Part shown: positions 1 to 8,165 of the stretch, in pieces
Layout of the letters: each line of letters begins with the position of its first letter
Position numbering within the stretch: the first letter of the stretch is position 1
Source of the DNA: Alteromonadaceae bacterium BrNp21-10
GTDB taxonomy: Bacteria > Pseudomonadota > Gammaproteobacteria > Enterobacterales > Alteromonadaceae
Direction: 5' to 3'
NCBI GenBank assembly: GCA_030418115.1
Contig: JAUHQD010000007.1
Location: 147,267-211,266 of the forward strand
Length of the DNA: 64,000 bases
Made by a program: the position numbers and the translations under genes
The notes under the pieces: model-generated
What the model was told of the DNA's origin: nothing
Databases searched by the model: none
What the model saw: the letters and a program-made list of their open reading frames with translations, nothing else

Positions 1-1413
1 ATAACTAAGTTGGCCGTTAACCCACACCAACAACACACCATCAGCAAGTTGCTGTGGTTGGCTGAAGGTGGCGGTGTCTTTAATGGTGGCAGGATCAAAC
101 AGCACTAGGTCAGCAAAGTAACCGACTTGGATCAATCCCCGTTTGGGGATGCTAAATTCCTGTGAAGACAACGCTGTCATTTTATGGATCGCTTTAGCCA
201 GCGGCAGTAGCTTTTTATCACGTGCGTAATGGCCTAACACTCGAGGAAAACTACCCCACAAGCGCGGGTGCGGATTAGGATCACAAGGCAAGCCATCGGA
301 ACCGAACATGGTAAAGGGCGATTGAATAATGCGCTGCACATCAGCCTCATCCATACCGTGATATACCGCGCCAGCGGGCTGTAACTTTGCTGCCGCAGCT
401 TGCAGGCTCATAGCCCATTGCTGAGCAATACTTTGTAGTGTGTTGCCTGCCATTTTAGGATGGCTAGTAGACCAAGTAATGAAAATCTCAAAATCATCGG
501 TAACCTGTTTGAGGTCAAGGGTGCTAGAACTGGCATTGTAAGGGTAACAATCGCAGCCAATATGCTGATGTTGTTGTGCGTGCTGAATATGCTGGAGCAC
601 CTGTTGCGATCGCCCCCAATTGGCTTTTCCGGCGCATTTTAAATGAGATATCACCACATCCACTTGCGCTTCACGGCCGACTGCAAAGGCTTCATCTAAT
701 GCGGCAAGTATGTCGTCAAATTCGCTGCGTAAATGGGTGGTATATTTCCCCTGATATTTGGTTAACACCGATGCTAACTGGGTGATTTCATCGAGGCTGG
801 AAGCATTGGCATTATGATAAGCCAATCCAGTACTTAAGCCTTTAGCACCTTGTTGCATGGCACTGTGCAGCAATTGCTGCATGGCGGTAATTTGCCCTTG
901 ATTGGCCGGTTGATGTAAATCGTCCATTACTTGCGCTCGCAGCGCGGTATGGCCGACTAACGCTAGCACATTGGTGGCCGGTTGAGCCTGGGTAATGGCC
1001 TTGACATAATCAGCAAAGTGGCCGTAACGGAATTCTTGTGGTGCGCCTAATAAGTTAATGGGGTCGGCAAGGGCGCTAGATGAATCAATCGTTTTAAAGG
1101 GGCTAGCACTGATACCGCAGTTGCCGACGATAACGGTAGTGACGCCCTGGCTGATCTTCGCAAGCATTGATGGATTGCGGATCACTTCTAAATCATCATG
1201 GGTGTGCACATCAATAAAACCCGGGGCTAAGGCCAAGCCTTGTGCATCAATTGTCATCGCCGCACTGAGGTGGGCAAGGTCTCCCACTGCACTAATTTTA
1301 TCGCCTATGATAGCAATATCCTGAATCTTACTAGCGGCGCCACTACCATCAAATATCATGGCATTACGAATGAGCAAGTCGGCAGTTTTAATGTGAGTTG
1401 TTGGTTGATTCAT
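1..1413 (-). CDS. N-acyl-D-amino-acid deacylase (D-aminoacylase), 3' end cut by window edge
   Basis: Amidohydrolase-superfamily enzyme expected to release D-amino acids from N-acyl-D-amino acids in the cytoplasm. I translated it from the reverse strand: it starts MNQPTTHIKTADLLIRNAMI at the ATG at 1411-1413 and stays open for 471 codons to the window edge. Metal-site motif PGFIDVHTHDD lies near residue 70, followed by the family's GVTTVIVGNCGIS. A second conserved block, GTDGLP-like (here MFGSDGLP), lies near the C-terminus. Family members are about 480-490 residues, so only the last few codons are missing. It starts 4 bp after the stop of the RpiR-type regulator and is co-transcribed with it and with the PLP deaminase, which fits one D-amino-acid catabolic unit. 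Substrate specificity cannot be read from the sequence. Confidence 0.85.
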   Translation of the reverse strand, partial: MNQPTTHIKTADLLIRNAMIFDGSGAASKIQDIAIIGDKISAVGDLAHLSAAMTIDAQGLALAPGFIDVHTHDDLEVIRNPSMLAKISQGVTTVIVGNCGISASPFKTIDSSSALADPINLLGAPQEFRYGHFADYVKAITQAQPATNVLALVGHTALRAQVMDDLHQPANQGQITAMQQLLHSAMQQGAKGLSTGLAYHNANASSLDEITQLASVLTKYQGKYTTHLRSEFDDILAALDEAFAVGREAQVDVVISHLKCAGKANWGRSQQVLQHIQHAQQHQHIGCDCYPYNASSSTLDLKQVTDDFEIFITWSTSHPKMAGNTLQSIAQQWAMSLQAAAAKLQPAGAVYHGMDEADVQRIIQSPFTMFGSDGLPCDPNPHPRLWGSFPRVLGHYARDKKLLPLAKAIHKMTALSSQEFSIPKRGLIQVGYFADLVLFDPATIKDTATFSQPQQLADGVLLVWVNGQLSY

Positions 1414-1417
1414 GCTG

Positions 1418-2269
1418 TTAGTCGCCCAAAGGTAGACGCTCTGGTCCATGGCGATGTTCATCGAGATGCAGTTTTAAACGACGCAACTTTTCGCGAGATT
1501 TACGTTGATTTCGCACAGCTACTTCACTAGCAATAATATCGATGGCAGCGAGCATGGCGTAGCGCGAGGCACTGGGCTGAAAAATATAGTCGGCTTCTTG
1601 GGTCATGATGGGTAGGTGCACATCGGTAATGGTTGCCAATGTGCCTTTTGCACAAATGGCAATAATCTGTGCGCCATATTCTTTGGCGATATTCGCTGCT
1701 GCGAACACATCTGGGCTTTCGCCACTTAATGATAAACAGATAACCACATCGCCCTTATTTACCGTGGCCGCGCTCATACGCATTAACATCGGGTCTGAAT
1801 AGGCGTTACTTTTGACCTCTAATCGAAATAAGCGGTGGTGGCATTCTTGCGCCATTACCGTACTGCCGCCGCCGACACCGAATATCAGTACATGCTGGGT
1901 TTGGCAAATAAGGTCGCAGGCTCGAGTTATCAGCTCGTCGGTAATTAAACCGGCATTGAGATCGAGAATATCGTGAATAGCCTGATACACCGCAGGTCGA
2001 GTTCGACTTTTTACGTCGCTATTGGCATTAAAGCGTTCACCTACCGCCGCAGACTGTGCGATTTTCATTTTTAAGTCGCGCACATTTTTACAATCTAGCG
2101 CGCGGGCTAAGCGGGTAATACTGGCTTGACTGACTTTAACCTTGTCTGCCAGTTCACTAATCGACGCACTGGCAGCAAAGCGCAGATCATCCAAAATACA
2201 CTGGGCCACTTTTTGCTCTGCGGGGCGCAGTGTGGTTAGCTGATTCTGCATGCGAGATACGATATCCAT
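1418..2269 (-). CDS. MurR/RpiR-family transcriptional regulator
   Basis: 283-residue regulator with an N-terminal RpiR helix-turn-helix (residues about 1-75; SISELADKVKVSQASITRLA is the recognition region) and a C-terminal SIS sugar-isomerase-like sensor domain (about 110-250; IFGVGGGSTVMAQE and CLSLSGESPDV). SIS domains of this family bind phosphosugars or related small ligands. It sits in the middle of a three-gene minus-strand operon between the PLP deaminase (29 bp upstream) and the D-aminoacylase (4 bp downstream), so it probably controls that operon in response to an N-acyl amino acid, amino sugar or D-amino acid; the effector is inference. Family assignment is firm. Confidence 0.88.
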   Translation of the reverse strand: MDIVSRMQNQLTTLRPAEQKVAQCILDDLRFAASASISELADKVKVSQASITRLARALDCKNVRDLKMKIAQSAAVGERFNANSDVKSRTRPAVYQAIHDILDLNAGLITDELITRACDLICQTQHVLIFGVGGGSTVMAQECHHRLFRLEVKSNAYSDPMLMRMSAATVNKGDVVICLSLSGESPDVFAAANIAKEYGAQIIAICAKGTLATITDVHLPIMTQEADYIFQPSASRYAMLAAIDIIASEVAVRNQRKSREKLRRLKLHLDEHRHGPERLPLGD

Positions 2270-2298
2270 TATAATTCCTAGCTGCTAATCACAGTGTG

Positions 2299-3546
2299 TT
2301 AAAATTGAGTATCGATTAATTGAGTGATACGCCACTGCTCATCGGCAATGGCCAAGGTTCGCCATTTATCTAAAGTAAGGCAGGGATGAGAGGTGGAAAA
2401 GCTCAGCATATCCCCTGGCTGAATATCACTATCTGCGGGTAGTGATAACATGGCGTGTTGATCCATTATCTTGGTTAACTGCCATTGTTTATCTACCGCT
2501 ACTGGTTGCGGGTTACCGGGGCGAAAAAATAACTCTGGAGTGGGTAGTCCTGCATCAAAGGCGGCATCCCGTTTACCCATGCCAATAATGGCCATCCCCA
2601 GCTCTGGCACTGATTGCACATAAGCCCATAGGGTTAAGCTACTAATTAGGTCGCCCTGAATATCACAAGCTAATGTACTGCGTTGACGCAATTGTTGTTG
2701 GGCGTGCTGATAAATGCCGGTGTCATGGATCAGGTAACAACCGGGACGCAGCACAATTTGAAAGCGTTCCGATAGCGCCGGTGCATCAAGGGTTTCTGCA
2801 ACAATGTCATACCAAGCAGAACCTGCGCCACTAATGATGATCTTTCCCTCAGCAAATAACTGCTGCTGCTCCATGCAAAGTGCTAGTTGTTTGATGGACT
2901 CAACAAACTCGGTAATGGCCAGTGCTGTATTTTCACTCTTAATAACGCCTTCGTAGAAGGCAATGCCAGATAAATTAATAGCAGCTAATTGTTGAATGTG
3001 TTCGGCCAGTTGCATGGCTTGCTGCGGATTACGTACACCGCAACGACCGCCGCTAACGCCAACTTCAATCAGTACATTCAGCGTTAACTGCTGCGGTTGA
3101 AAAAAATCATTAAGGGCGTTGGCATTGTCGATGGAATCAACAAAGCAATAAAACTCTAACTGATATTGGCGAATTAACGCTGCGATGATTTCAAGGTTGC
3201 GCTTGCCAACTAATTGGTTGGCCATGACCACGCGCTGGATACCATTCTCACAAGCGGCTGCTACTTGCGGGGCAGTGGCTAAACTCATGGCCCAAGCGCC
3301 CGATGCAATTTGCGCCTTAAACAATGATGGTGCCATACTGGTTTTGCCATGAGGTGCGAGCTTAACCCCCATTTTATCGGCGTAATCCGCCATCCACTGC
3401 AGGTTATTGTCTAGCGCAGATTGTTGTAAAACCGCAATTGGCAAGCTGACATCTTCCGCCAGAATATGCCAATTTTCGTTAGCGAGATCGCCGATGCCTT
3501 TGCTGGCTAGCGATAAATTAACTGCGGGTGTATGGGTGCTATGCAT
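2299..3546 (-). CDS. PLP-dependent D-amino-acid deaminase (DSD1/D-threonine aldolase-like fold)
   Basis: 415-residue fold-type III PLP enzyme of the alanine racemase N-terminal/D-serine dehydratase-like group. The PLP lysine is in LAPHGKTSMAPSLF (near residue 67). The C-terminal domain has the H-x-C pair of the zinc-dependent D-serine dehydratases (STSHPCLTLDKW, near residue 387). First gene of the minus-strand operon with the RpiR regulator and D-aminoacylase: the deacylase would free D-amino acids and this enzyme would deaminate them to keto acids. Relatives in Shewanella-type genomes are annotated 'amino acid deaminase'. No clear Shine-Dalgarno precedes the ATG (upstream bases are TTCCCTCT), so the start is the family-consistent choice rather than proven. 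Alternative: a D-threonine aldolase-like enzyme. Confidence 0.82.
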   Translation of the reverse strand: MHSTHTPAVNLSLASKGIGDLANENWHILAEDVSLPIAVLQQSALDNNLQWMADYADKMGVKLAPHGKTSMAPSLFKAQIASGAWAMSLATAPQVAAACENGIQRVVMANQLVGKRNLEIIAALIRQYQLEFYCFVDSIDNANALNDFFQPQQLTLNVLIEVGVSGGRCGVRNPQQAMQLAEHIQQLAAINLSGIAFYEGVIKSENTALAITEFVESIKQLALCMEQQQLFAEGKIIISGAGSAWYDIVAETLDAPALSERFQIVLRPGCYLIHDTGIYQHAQQQLRQRSTLACDIQGDLISSLTLWAYVQSVPELGMAIIGMGKRDAAFDAGLPTPELFFRPGNPQPVAVDKQWQLTKIMDQHAMLSLPADSDIQPGDMLSFSTSHPCLTLDKWRTLAIADEQWRITQLIDTQF

Positions 3547-3798
3547 AGAGGGAATACTTAAAGTAACATAAATTTACGTATTATTTTGTTAATTTATAAC
3601 ATTTCGTTAGGTGAGTGCAATCGCTTTTAGTGATTTGACGTTAAATAGTGGTTATTTAGAGGGGATAAAATTGCGTTGAGTTACAGAGGTATTAAAAAGC
3701 GGAATGATTAATAGTTGGTTTTACTGGCCTACTATAATTGCCGGTGGCGCATTTTGAGGGCGAGTATGTTGGCAGGCACTGAGAAGCAGAGTTGAAGT

Positions 3799-3828
3799 AA
3801 AAAGGAGTACTAGAAAAAGGAGTACTAG
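3799..3828. repeat. Perfect 15-bp tandem direct repeat
   Basis: Two identical copies of AAAAAGGAGTACTAG at 3799-3813 and 3814-3828, followed by a further AAAAA. It looks like a slippage-type duplication in the putA upstream region; no function is implied. Confidence 0.85.
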
Positions 3829-4169
3829 AAAAAAGTCAGACAAATGATACAACCTTTGGCTATGACTATACGTGTTATTGTGGTCGTCAAAATAGTGGTT
3901 GAGGTAGTTTAGATCAACCTTTGCTATCTCCTTTTAAGCTCTATGCCTATTGAATCGCCCATTGCTGCTGGATTTATTCGGAATACCATTATTGATTGTA
4001 CACATTGACTTACTTTTCAAATCACGGCTATTTCACTGCTCCCCTGACATTGTGTGGAGATTAATGAAAAAATCCGCCCTTTCCACCATCACTAGTGTTT
4101 ATAAGTTATGCACTGCAATGGTAGTGTGGTGCTGCAAAAAGGGTTAACTAGCCACTACACTTTGTTTTT

Positions 4170-4175
4170 TATAAT
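4170..4175 (+). promoter_or_regulatory. Candidate -10 hexamer for putA
   Basis: Perfect TATAAT. Transcription from about 4182 would give a short leader of about 21 nt containing the TGAGG ribosome-binding site. No good -35 box is visible at 16-18 bp, so activator dependence or a different promoter is possible. Confidence 0.35.
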
Positions 4176-4202
4176 TGACAGTTTTCTGTATTGAGGTTTT
4201 GC

Positions 4203-7200
4203 ATGTTGTTTAACGGTAATTTACTGACCGATTGTCCTATTCGCCAAAAGATCCGTGATTTTTACCGGATTGAAGAAAATCTTGCGGTCGACCATATTCT
4301 GCCAGAAGCAGAAGTCAATATGCGTGCCCGTAGCCGTGCGTGGGAGCGTGCGCGTACCATGGTGCTGCGCATTCGCAAAGAGCAAGAAGGCCATGGCGGT
4401 ATAGATGCGTTGTTAAACGAATATTCGCTTTCAACAGCCGAAGGCGTGGTGTTGATGTGTTTAGCCGAAGCATTATTGCGGGTGCCTGATAGTAAAACCC
4501 AAGATGATTTGATCCGCGACAAATTGTCTAAAGGCAACTGGACTCCCCATTTGGGTAACAGTGATTCAATGTTCGTCAATGCCTCCTCTTGGGGCTTATT
4601 GATGACCGGTAGCATGGTTAACTATGCGGATACACGTCAAAAAGAAAACTTTGGCTTATTGAAAAAATTAGTAGGGCGTTTAGGTGAGCCGGTTATTCGT
4701 AAAGCAATGAATATTGCCATGCGGATTATGGGCAAGCAGTTTGTGATGGGCGAGACCATTGAAGATGCTGTAGAGCGTGCCCAAGATAAAGAACGCACTG
4801 GCTATGTATATTCTTACGATATGTTAGGCGAAGGAGCGCGTACAGCAGCTGATGCTGACGGTTATTTTGATGCTTATGCCAAGGCTATTGAAGTCATTGG
4901 CAAGGCTGCACAAGGTAAAGGTCCACGCAGAAGTCCCGGGATCTCGGTGAAGTTATCTGCCATCCATTCACGTTATGAATTTACTCATCGCGATCGGGTG
5001 ATGGCTGAGATCCCACCTAAATTAAAACAGCTGTGTATGATGGCCAAGCAATACGATATTGGTCTGACCGTGGATGCTGAAGAATCAGAACGTTTAGATA
5101 TTTCATTGGATATTATTGAAGCGGTATTTAGTGATCCTGATTTAGCCGACTGGAGTGGGTTTGGTTTAGCAGTACAAGCCTATCAAAAGCGTGCGTTATA
5201 TGTGATTGACTGGCTGCGAGCCTTAACTCAGCGTGTTGGTCGTAAAATGATGGTGCGTTTGGTGAAAGGTGCCTACTGGGATACCGAGATCAAAAATGCC
5301 CAGAAAGATGGCTTGGAACACTTCCCGGTGTTTACCCGTAAATCTTCTACCGATGTGTCTTATCACGCTTGTGCTAACCGCTTGTTAGATTATCGCGATA
5401 GCATTTATCCGCAATTTGCTACCCATAATGCCTACACCGCATCGGTGATTATTGAACTGGCCGGTGATGATAAAGAGGGTTTTGAATTCCAGTGTCTGCA
5501 TGGCATGGGCGATACCTTGTATGATCAAATCGTGACCGTAGATAACATTCAATGTCGTGTTTATGCACCCGTGGGTGACCATGAAGATTTATTGGCTTAT
5601 TTAGTGCGCCGCTTACTCGAAAATGGTGCTAATTCTTCTTTTGTTAATGCCATTGTTGATGTGAGTCGCCCGGTAGAATCGCTGCTTGAAGATCCGGTAG
5701 AGAAAACCCAGCGCCTTAAACGTAAATATAATGAGCAGATCACCATGCCTTGTGATTTGTACGGCAGTGAACGCCAAAACTCTAAAGGCTTAGATTTAAC
5801 CGATATTAATGCCATTTCTCCTTTAAAAGTAGCGCTGGATCGTTGGTTTAGAGATCATCAAATTAATGAGGAAAGTGTTCCCGAAGGAGCGCATGTGGTG
5901 CGTAACCCGGCTGATCATCAGCAGGTTATTGGTTATCACCTTTTGGATGACGCTTCGCAGATGTTGGGAAAATTAGCTCAAGCGCAAGCGGCATTTGAAA
6001 GTTGGTCGCAAACCAATGTTAGTGAGCGTTCGAATTTATTGCGTAGGACTGCGGATATTATAGAACGCCATATGGATGAGCTGATTGCTCTGTGTATTAA
6101 AGAGGCGGGCAAGATTACCCAAGATGGCATTGATGAAGTCCGTGAAGCGGTGGATTTTTGTCGCTATTACGCCGCCAGAGCAGAAGAGCTAGCTGAAGAT
6201 GATCGTCTGTTGCCGCGGGGCGTGGTGTTATGTATTAGCCCGTGGAATTTCCCCTTAGCCATCTTTTTAGGCCAAGTTGCAGCTGCCTTAGTTACCGGTA
6301 ATACGGTCATGGCGAAACCAGCGGAACAAACCTCACTGATTGCATTGCGTGCCATTGAACTAATGGAATCGGTAGGCATGCCGGCCGGAATTGTGCAGGT
6401 TATTATCAGCCCAGGTGCCTTAGTTGGTGAAACCTTATTAGTTGATGATCGTATTAAAGCGGTGATGTTTACCGGCTCGACACAAACAGGCAGTTTAATT
6501 TCGAAAACTCTCGCTAGTCGTGGTGGTGAGCAAGTGCCATTAATTGGTGAAACCGGCGGCCAAAATTGCATGATTGTTGATTCAACGGCGCTGCCAGAGC
6601 AGGTGGTGGATGATGTCATTTCTTCCGGATTCCAAAGTGCGGGGCAGCGTTGCTCAGCATTGCGGGTGTTATTTTTGCAAGAAGACATTGCCGATGATGT
6701 AACGACCATGCTGATTGGCGCGTTGAAAGAATTACATATTGGCGATCCGGCGCGTTTGACCACTGATGTTGGTCCTGTCATTGATAAAAAAGCTTTAGAT
6801 GCACTCAACCTCCATGTGGAAGAGATGCAAGATAAAGCCACTTTATTGTACGAGTGCAAGATGGATAATGTACCTGAGAATTCAACATTTTTTGCGCCAC
6901 GTTTGTATCAAATAAAGGATATTAACCTATTGCAACGTGAAGTATTTGGCCCATGTGTGCATATTGTACGATTTAAAGCTGCAGATTTGCACAATGTGAT
7001 TCACGCCATTAATTCGACGGGTTTTGGTTTGACTATGGGCATTCATTCGCGGATTGAAGAACGTGCGGTGGAGCTGGCGAAATTATCCCGTGCCGGTAAT
7101 GTGTATATTAACCGCAATATGATTGGTGCCATTGTTGGAGTGCAACCTTTTGGTGGTCGTGGTTTATCAGGTACCGGACCAAAAGCCGGTGGACCGAACT

Positions 7201-8003
7201 ACTTGCCGCGATTAATGATTGAAAAAGCGACACCTAAAGTGGCAGAAGATGATTATGAGCCGGATCAAGATACGGCCTTACATAGTGATAAAACTGCGGA
7301 GCAAGAAGCCAAAATGTATATGCAGCAAGCGCAGAAAGCTGAATCAGATTGGCGTTTAAGCTCGCTGAATACGCGCATTTCAGCGGTGCGTCAATTGTTA
7401 GCTAAAATTGCCAATGTGGATATTGTTGATGAGCTTGCAGAGGATTTGAACCTAACCCTATCGACCGCTCGTAATCAGTTAACCAGCATTGAAAAGTATC
7501 TTAAAAAACCGCAACAACTGCCAGGGCCGACTGGTGAGTCCAATGTGTTATACATGGAGCCGCGGGGTATTTTGGTGTGTTTTGCCGATAAGAATGTGAC
7601 CTTTGAATATTGGGCACTGTCAATTGTGACGGCATTGGCGACCGGTAATGTGGTGATCTCTGTGGTCTCTGATTTATTCTATGAAGAGGCCATTGAGTTT
7701 AGGAATAAATTCATGGATACCGGCTCTGCAGCAGGGGTTTTTCAAGTTGCTAAATTGGCTCATTTAGAAGCCCTACTGCAAGAGTCTAATTTGGCTGGGG
7801 TGGTTATCGATAGTCGCAGTAAACGAAGTTCCTACATTTCTCACAAATTAGCTCAACGTGAGGGGGCCCTTTTACCGGTGATTACTGCTGAGTATAACGA
7901 TAACTTAATTCAGAGATTGCTAACCGAAAAAACCATTAGTATTGATACCACTGCCTCTGGCGGTAATACCTCGTTAATGACCTTGGTTGAGGATGATGAA
8001 TAG
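4203..8003 (+). CDS. putA: Bifunctional proline dehydrogenase / L-glutamate-gamma-semialdehyde dehydrogenase, long form
   Basis: Oxidises proline to glutamate in two steps: FAD-dependent PRODH, then NAD-dependent P5C dehydrogenase, on the inner face of the membrane. I chose the ATG at 4203 (MLFNGNLLTD) rather than the TTG at 4191, because TTGAGG at 4191-4196 serves as the ribosome-binding site. Length is 1266 residues. The N-terminus begins with the helical dimerisation region and lacks a ribbon-helix-helix domain, so this PutA is not an autorepressor. The PRODH barrel includes RLVKGAYWDTEIK (near 350) and RRLLENGANSSFVN. The aldehyde dehydrogenase has GETGGQN (Glu near 782) and GQRCSALR (Cys near 815). 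After about residue 1030 a third, ALDH-like C-terminal domain without catalytic residues is present, as in long PutAs. A strong terminator follows. Confidence 0.95.
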   Translation: MLFNGNLLTDCPIRQKIRDFYRIEENLAVDHILPEAEVNMRARSRAWERARTMVLRIRKEQEGHGGIDALLNEYSLSTAEGVVLMCLAEALLRVPDSKTQDDLIRDKLSKGNWTPHLGNSDSMFVNASSWGLLMTGSMVNYADTRQKENFGLLKKLVGRLGEPVIRKAMNIAMRIMGKQFVMGETIEDAVERAQDKERTGYVYSYDMLGEGARTAADADGYFDAYAKAIEVIGKAAQGKGPRRSPGISVKLSAIHSRYEFTHRDRVMAEIPPKLKQLCMMAKQYDIGLTVDAEESERLDISLDIIEAVFSDPDLADWSGFGLAVQAYQKRALYVIDWLRALTQRVGRKMMVRLVKGAYWDTEIKNAQKDGLEHFPVFTRKSSTDVSYHACANRLLDYRDSIYPQFATHNAYTASVIIELAGDDKEGFEFQCLHGMGDTLYDQIVTVDNIQCRVYAPVGDHEDLLAYLVRRLLENGANSSFVNAIVDVSRPVESLLEDPVEKTQRLKRKYNEQITMPCDLYGSERQNSKGLDLTDINAISPLKVALDRWFRDHQINEESVPEGAHVVRNPADHQQVIGYHLLDDASQMLGKLAQAQAAFESWSQTNVSERSNLLRRTADIIERHMDELIALCIKEAGKITQDGIDEVREAVDFCRYYAARAEELAEDDRLLPRGVVLCISPWNFPLAIFLGQVAAALVTGNTVMAKPAEQTSLIALRAIELMESVGMPAGIVQVIISPGALVGETLLVDDRIKAVMFTGSTQTGSLISKTLASRGGEQVPLIGETGGQNCMIVDSTALPEQVVDDVISSGFQSAGQRCSALRVLFLQEDIADDVTTMLIGALKELHIGDPARLTTDVGPVIDKKALDALNLHVEEMQDKATLLYECKMDNVPENSTFFAPRLYQIKDINLLQREVFGPCVHIVRFKAADLHNVIHAINSTGFGLTMGIHSRIEERAVELAKLSRAGNVYINRNMIGAIVGVQPFGGRGLSGTGPKAGGPNYLPRLMIEKATPKVAEDDYEPDQDTALHSDKTAEQEAKMYMQQAQKAESDWRLSSLNTRISAVRQLLAKIANVDIVDELAEDLNLTLSTARNQLTSIEKYLKKPQQLPGPTGESNVLYMEPRGILVCFADKNVTFEYWALSIVTALATGNVVISVVSDLFYEEAIEFRNKFMDTGSAAGVFQVAKLAHLEALLQESNLAGVVIDSRSKRSSYISHKLAQREGALLPVITAEYNDNLIQRLLTEKTISIDTTASGGNTSLMTLVEDDE

Positions 8004-8030
8004 CTCATTCATTAAGTGAATTTTACCATA

Positions 8031-8057
8031 AAAGCCAGTCAGTTGACTGGCTTTTTA
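8031..8057 (+). terminator. Rho-independent terminator after putA
   Basis: Perfect 10-bp stem AAAGCCAGTC / GACTGGCTTT with an AGTT loop and a T run, 28 bp after the putA stop. Confidence 0.9.
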
Positions 8058-8165
8058 CTTTATTCAAAGCACCATTTATCAAAGGCTGTTTTTTCTGCAA
8101 TTAATAGATGTACAATGAGAATAGATGCCGGAAATTTTAGATCAATTTTATTCAAGGAAATATAA

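Larger units (their letters stand above)
3547..4202. other. Intergenic region, divergent promoters of the D-amino-acid operon and putA
   Basis: About 650 bp without a supportable gene. It must carry the start signals for the minus-strand deaminase operon (AT-rich stretch 3560-3600) and for putA. It contains a perfect 15-bp tandem duplication at 3799-3828 and a TATAAT at 4170-4175 about 28 nt before putA. A 65-codon open frame at 3950-4147 has no recognisable content and was not called. Confidence 0.6.

Noticed and set aside
3950..4147. 65-codon frame upstream of putA
   Set aside because: No ribosome-binding site or family resemblance; composition like the surrounding non-coding DNA.
4095..4160. 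Apparent inverted repeat GTAGTGTGG / CCACTACAC before putA
   Set aside because: On checking, the arms are not reverse complements of each other.
6167..6859. 230-codon frame antisense to putA
   Set aside because: Shadow of the PutA aldehyde dehydrogenase frame; no independent support.
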